From Legionella sp. (GTDB taxonomy: Bacteria > Pseudomonadota > Gammaproteobacteria > Legionellales > Legionellaceae): a DNA stretch of 8,654 bases. The number at the start of each line of letters is the position of its first letter. Position 1 is the first letter of the stretch. This document shows positions 7,780-8,654 of the stretch, one piece after another. Below the pieces are notes generated by a model. That model did not search any database, was not told the origin of the DNA, and saw only the letters and a list, made by a program, of their open reading frames with translations. The stretch covers positions 1 through 8,654 of the forward strand of contig DNVL01000284.1 of the NCBI GenBank assembly GCA_003507515.1, read 5' to 3'. A program made the position numbers and the translations under genes.

Positions 7780-8034
7780 TCAATAATGATAGCGGCACTG
7801 AACCACATAAATGGCATCGTCCGTTGATTTATAAACAAGCCGGTGCTCTCTGTCAATTCGTCGTGACCAGTATCCAGACCAATGGTGTTTGAGTGGTTCT
7901 GGATCACCAATCCCTTCCGATGGATGTCGCAATATATCCTTCAGCAGGCTATTGATTCGCTTCAGCACTTTTTTATCCGTGGCTTGCCAATGGAGGTAAT
8001 CGTCCCACGCTGTTTCTGCCCAAGATAACATCAT
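7780..8034 (-). CDS. yoeB: YoeB-family mRNA interferase toxin
   Basis: This 84-residue protein matches the E. coli YoeB length and aligns with it from memory along the full length (MMLSWAETAWDDYLHWQ, PEPLKHHWSGYWSRRI, EHRLVY, CRYHY). YoeB binds the ribosomal A site and cleaves mRNA during translation; free toxin stops growth until antitoxin returns. The residues known to act in catalysis, E46, R65, H83 and the C-terminal Y84, are all present, so the toxin should be active. The start at 8034 overlaps the antitoxin stop by four bases (ATGA), indicating translational coupling and ensuring antitoxin is made first. A second ATG immediately follows; the first gives the E. coli-like length. Family assignment is very strong. 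Confidence 0.96.
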   Translation of the reverse strand: MMLSWAETAWDDYLHWQATDKKVLKRINSLLKDILRHPSEGIGDPEPLKHHWSGYWSRRIDREHRLVYKSTDDAIYVVQCRYHY

Positions 8035-8285
8035 TCTTCAATCATGCCGTGATCTTTAGTGTTTCCAGACTCGACTTCGCCAATGGCTTGACTTAATCGT
8101 GCTGCATTTTTCGGGCTAGCCATTAAATAAGCCGTTTCTTCATAGGCATTAAAATCTTCCAAAGACATGATGACAGCGGGTTTCGCGTTTTGTCGCGTGA
8201 TCAATATAGAGACATGATCTTCATTGACCTTGTCGAGCGTGCTCGCCAAATTATTTCTTAATGCAGAATAACTTAAAATATTCAT
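8031..8285 (-). CDS. yefM: YefM-family antitoxin (Phd/YefM)
   Basis: This 84-residue protein is the partner of the YoeB toxin immediately downstream. The N-terminal half (MNILSYSALRNNLASTLDKV, about 1-20; VSILITRQNAKPAVIMSLEDFN, about 25-46) is the Phd/YefM fold that forms dimers and binds the operon's own operator. The C-terminal part (from about 50, AYLMASPKNAARLSQAI) is the region that wraps and blocks the toxin. Such antitoxins are degraded by stress proteases, releasing the toxin. The start at 8285 is chosen over the in-frame ATG at 8351, which would add 22 residues. It gives the family length of about 83-84, has AGAGGA (8292-8297) six bases upstream, and leaves the operator and promoter outside the gene. 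It overlaps yoeB by four bases. Confidence 0.95.
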   Translation of the reverse strand: MNILSYSALRNNLASTLDKVNEDHVSILITRQNAKPAVIMSLEDFNAYEETAYLMASPKNAARLSQAIGEVESGNTKDHGMIEE

Positions 8286-8300
8286 CGCTTGTCCTCTTCT

Positions 8301-8348
8301 ATTGTACGTGTACTTAATATTGTACTCGAGAGAGTCAGAAAATGCCAT
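8301..8348 (-). promoter_or_regulatory. Candidate promoter and YefM operator
   Basis: Reading leftwards, ATGGCA (8343-8348, four of six) and TACAAT (8319-8324, five of six) are 18 bases apart, with initiation near 8312. Three GTAC cores occur at 8304, 8310 and 8322, two of them inside TTGTAC. In E. coli the YefM operator consists of palindromes with a TGTACA core, so this cluster is a natural candidate for autoregulation by YefM and YefM-YoeB. The promoter's -10 overlaps the outermost GTAC. Binding is inferred, not shown. Confidence 0.55.
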
Positions 8349-8654
8349 CAAGCGCGTCGCAACATCTTGATTTGGGCGGCTAACTGATCATATCCAGCCT
8401 CCACATTGATGTAATGAGTACTCGCTAGAAATACGGACAATGAGCCGTCATCTGTGGCTTTTGCAGCCTGCAAGATGCTATTGAATTTCAATTGACTCAG
8501 GCGTTTGTAATCTTTTTTCTGAGTGACCAAATAGAAGTTACGAAAAAAATGTTGTTTATTCACATGCAATGCGCGCGCATCAGCCGCTAAGTCATGCCCA
8601 GGCAAATAATTATCCAATGAATAATCTTCATTATTATGCACCGCAATAATTTTA
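8348..8654 (-). CDS. C-terminal part of an unrecognised protein (5' end outside window)
   Basis: This reading frame is open from its stop (8348-8350) to the window edge, giving 101 visible residues. The frame continues beyond 8654 with no in-frame ATG near the front, so the true start is outside; the GTG at 8641 is probably internal. The visible sequence begins KIIAVHNNEDYSLDNYL. It then has FFRNFYLVTQKKDYKRL (about 39-55) and ends with ATDDGSLSVFLASTHYINVEAG and a short helix (QIKMLRRA). The NNED, DDGSLS and YINVEAG blocks look like conserved active-site-like loops of an enzyme C-terminal domain, but I cannot name the family with certainty. The gene ends 62 bases before the antitoxin start and in the same direction, with no obvious terminator between, so read-through into yefM-yoeB is possible. 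Confidence 0.75.
   Translation of the reverse strand, partial: KIIAVHNNEDYSLDNYLPGHDLAADARALHVNKQHFFRNFYLVTQKKDYKRLSQLKFNSILQAAKATDDGSLSVFLASTHYINVEAGYDQLAAQIKMLRRA

Noticed and set aside
8286..8351. 22-residue N-terminal extension of YefM
   Set aside because: It would cover the promoter and operator, overlap the upstream gene's stop, and exceed the family length.

Overview
The window looks like a stretch of gammaproteobacterial chromosome. The GlmS, SmpB, Tex, YefM and YoeB proteins all read as gammaproteobacterial. Base composition is moderate, near half G+C by eye in the core genes and visibly more A+T-rich after about 7,700. I cannot name the genus.

Left part (1-3197): a PhoH2-type gene (PIN nuclease domain followed by a PhoH ATPase, whose ATPase half lies outside the window) is read leftwards. 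It is divergent from a rightward smpB-glmS pair. SmpB works with tmRNA to rescue stalled ribosomes. GlmS makes glucosamine-6-phosphate, the entry point to peptidoglycan and LPS amino sugars. The two are separated by 1 bp, and the ribosome-binding site of glmS lies inside smpB, so they are almost certainly co-transcribed.

Middle part (3198-7359): a recognisable sigma70-type promoter precedes tex, which encodes a full-length nucleic-acid-binding transcription accessory protein carrying an unusual three-copy heptapeptide insertion. Twenty-two bp downstream, in the same direction, is a 546-codon gene that I do not recognise, probably in an operon with tex.

Right part (7360-8654): everything is read leftwards. 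From right to left it holds the 3' end of an unrecognised gene cut by the window edge, a complete yefM-yoeB toxin-antitoxin module with GTAC-rich operator-like sequence in front, and a small Gly/Tyr/His-rich lipoprotein gene with its own good promoter. The lipoprotein gene converges on the 546-codon gene with only 5 bp between the two stop codons. This part is the accessory-looking segment; the rest is housekeeping.

I see no rRNA, tRNA, CRISPR array, insertion sequence or phage gene. No stretch longer than about 150 bases lacks a gene. I did not find a convincing new multi-gene system. The best leads are the two unrecognised proteins, the Tex repeat insertion and the small lipoprotein.
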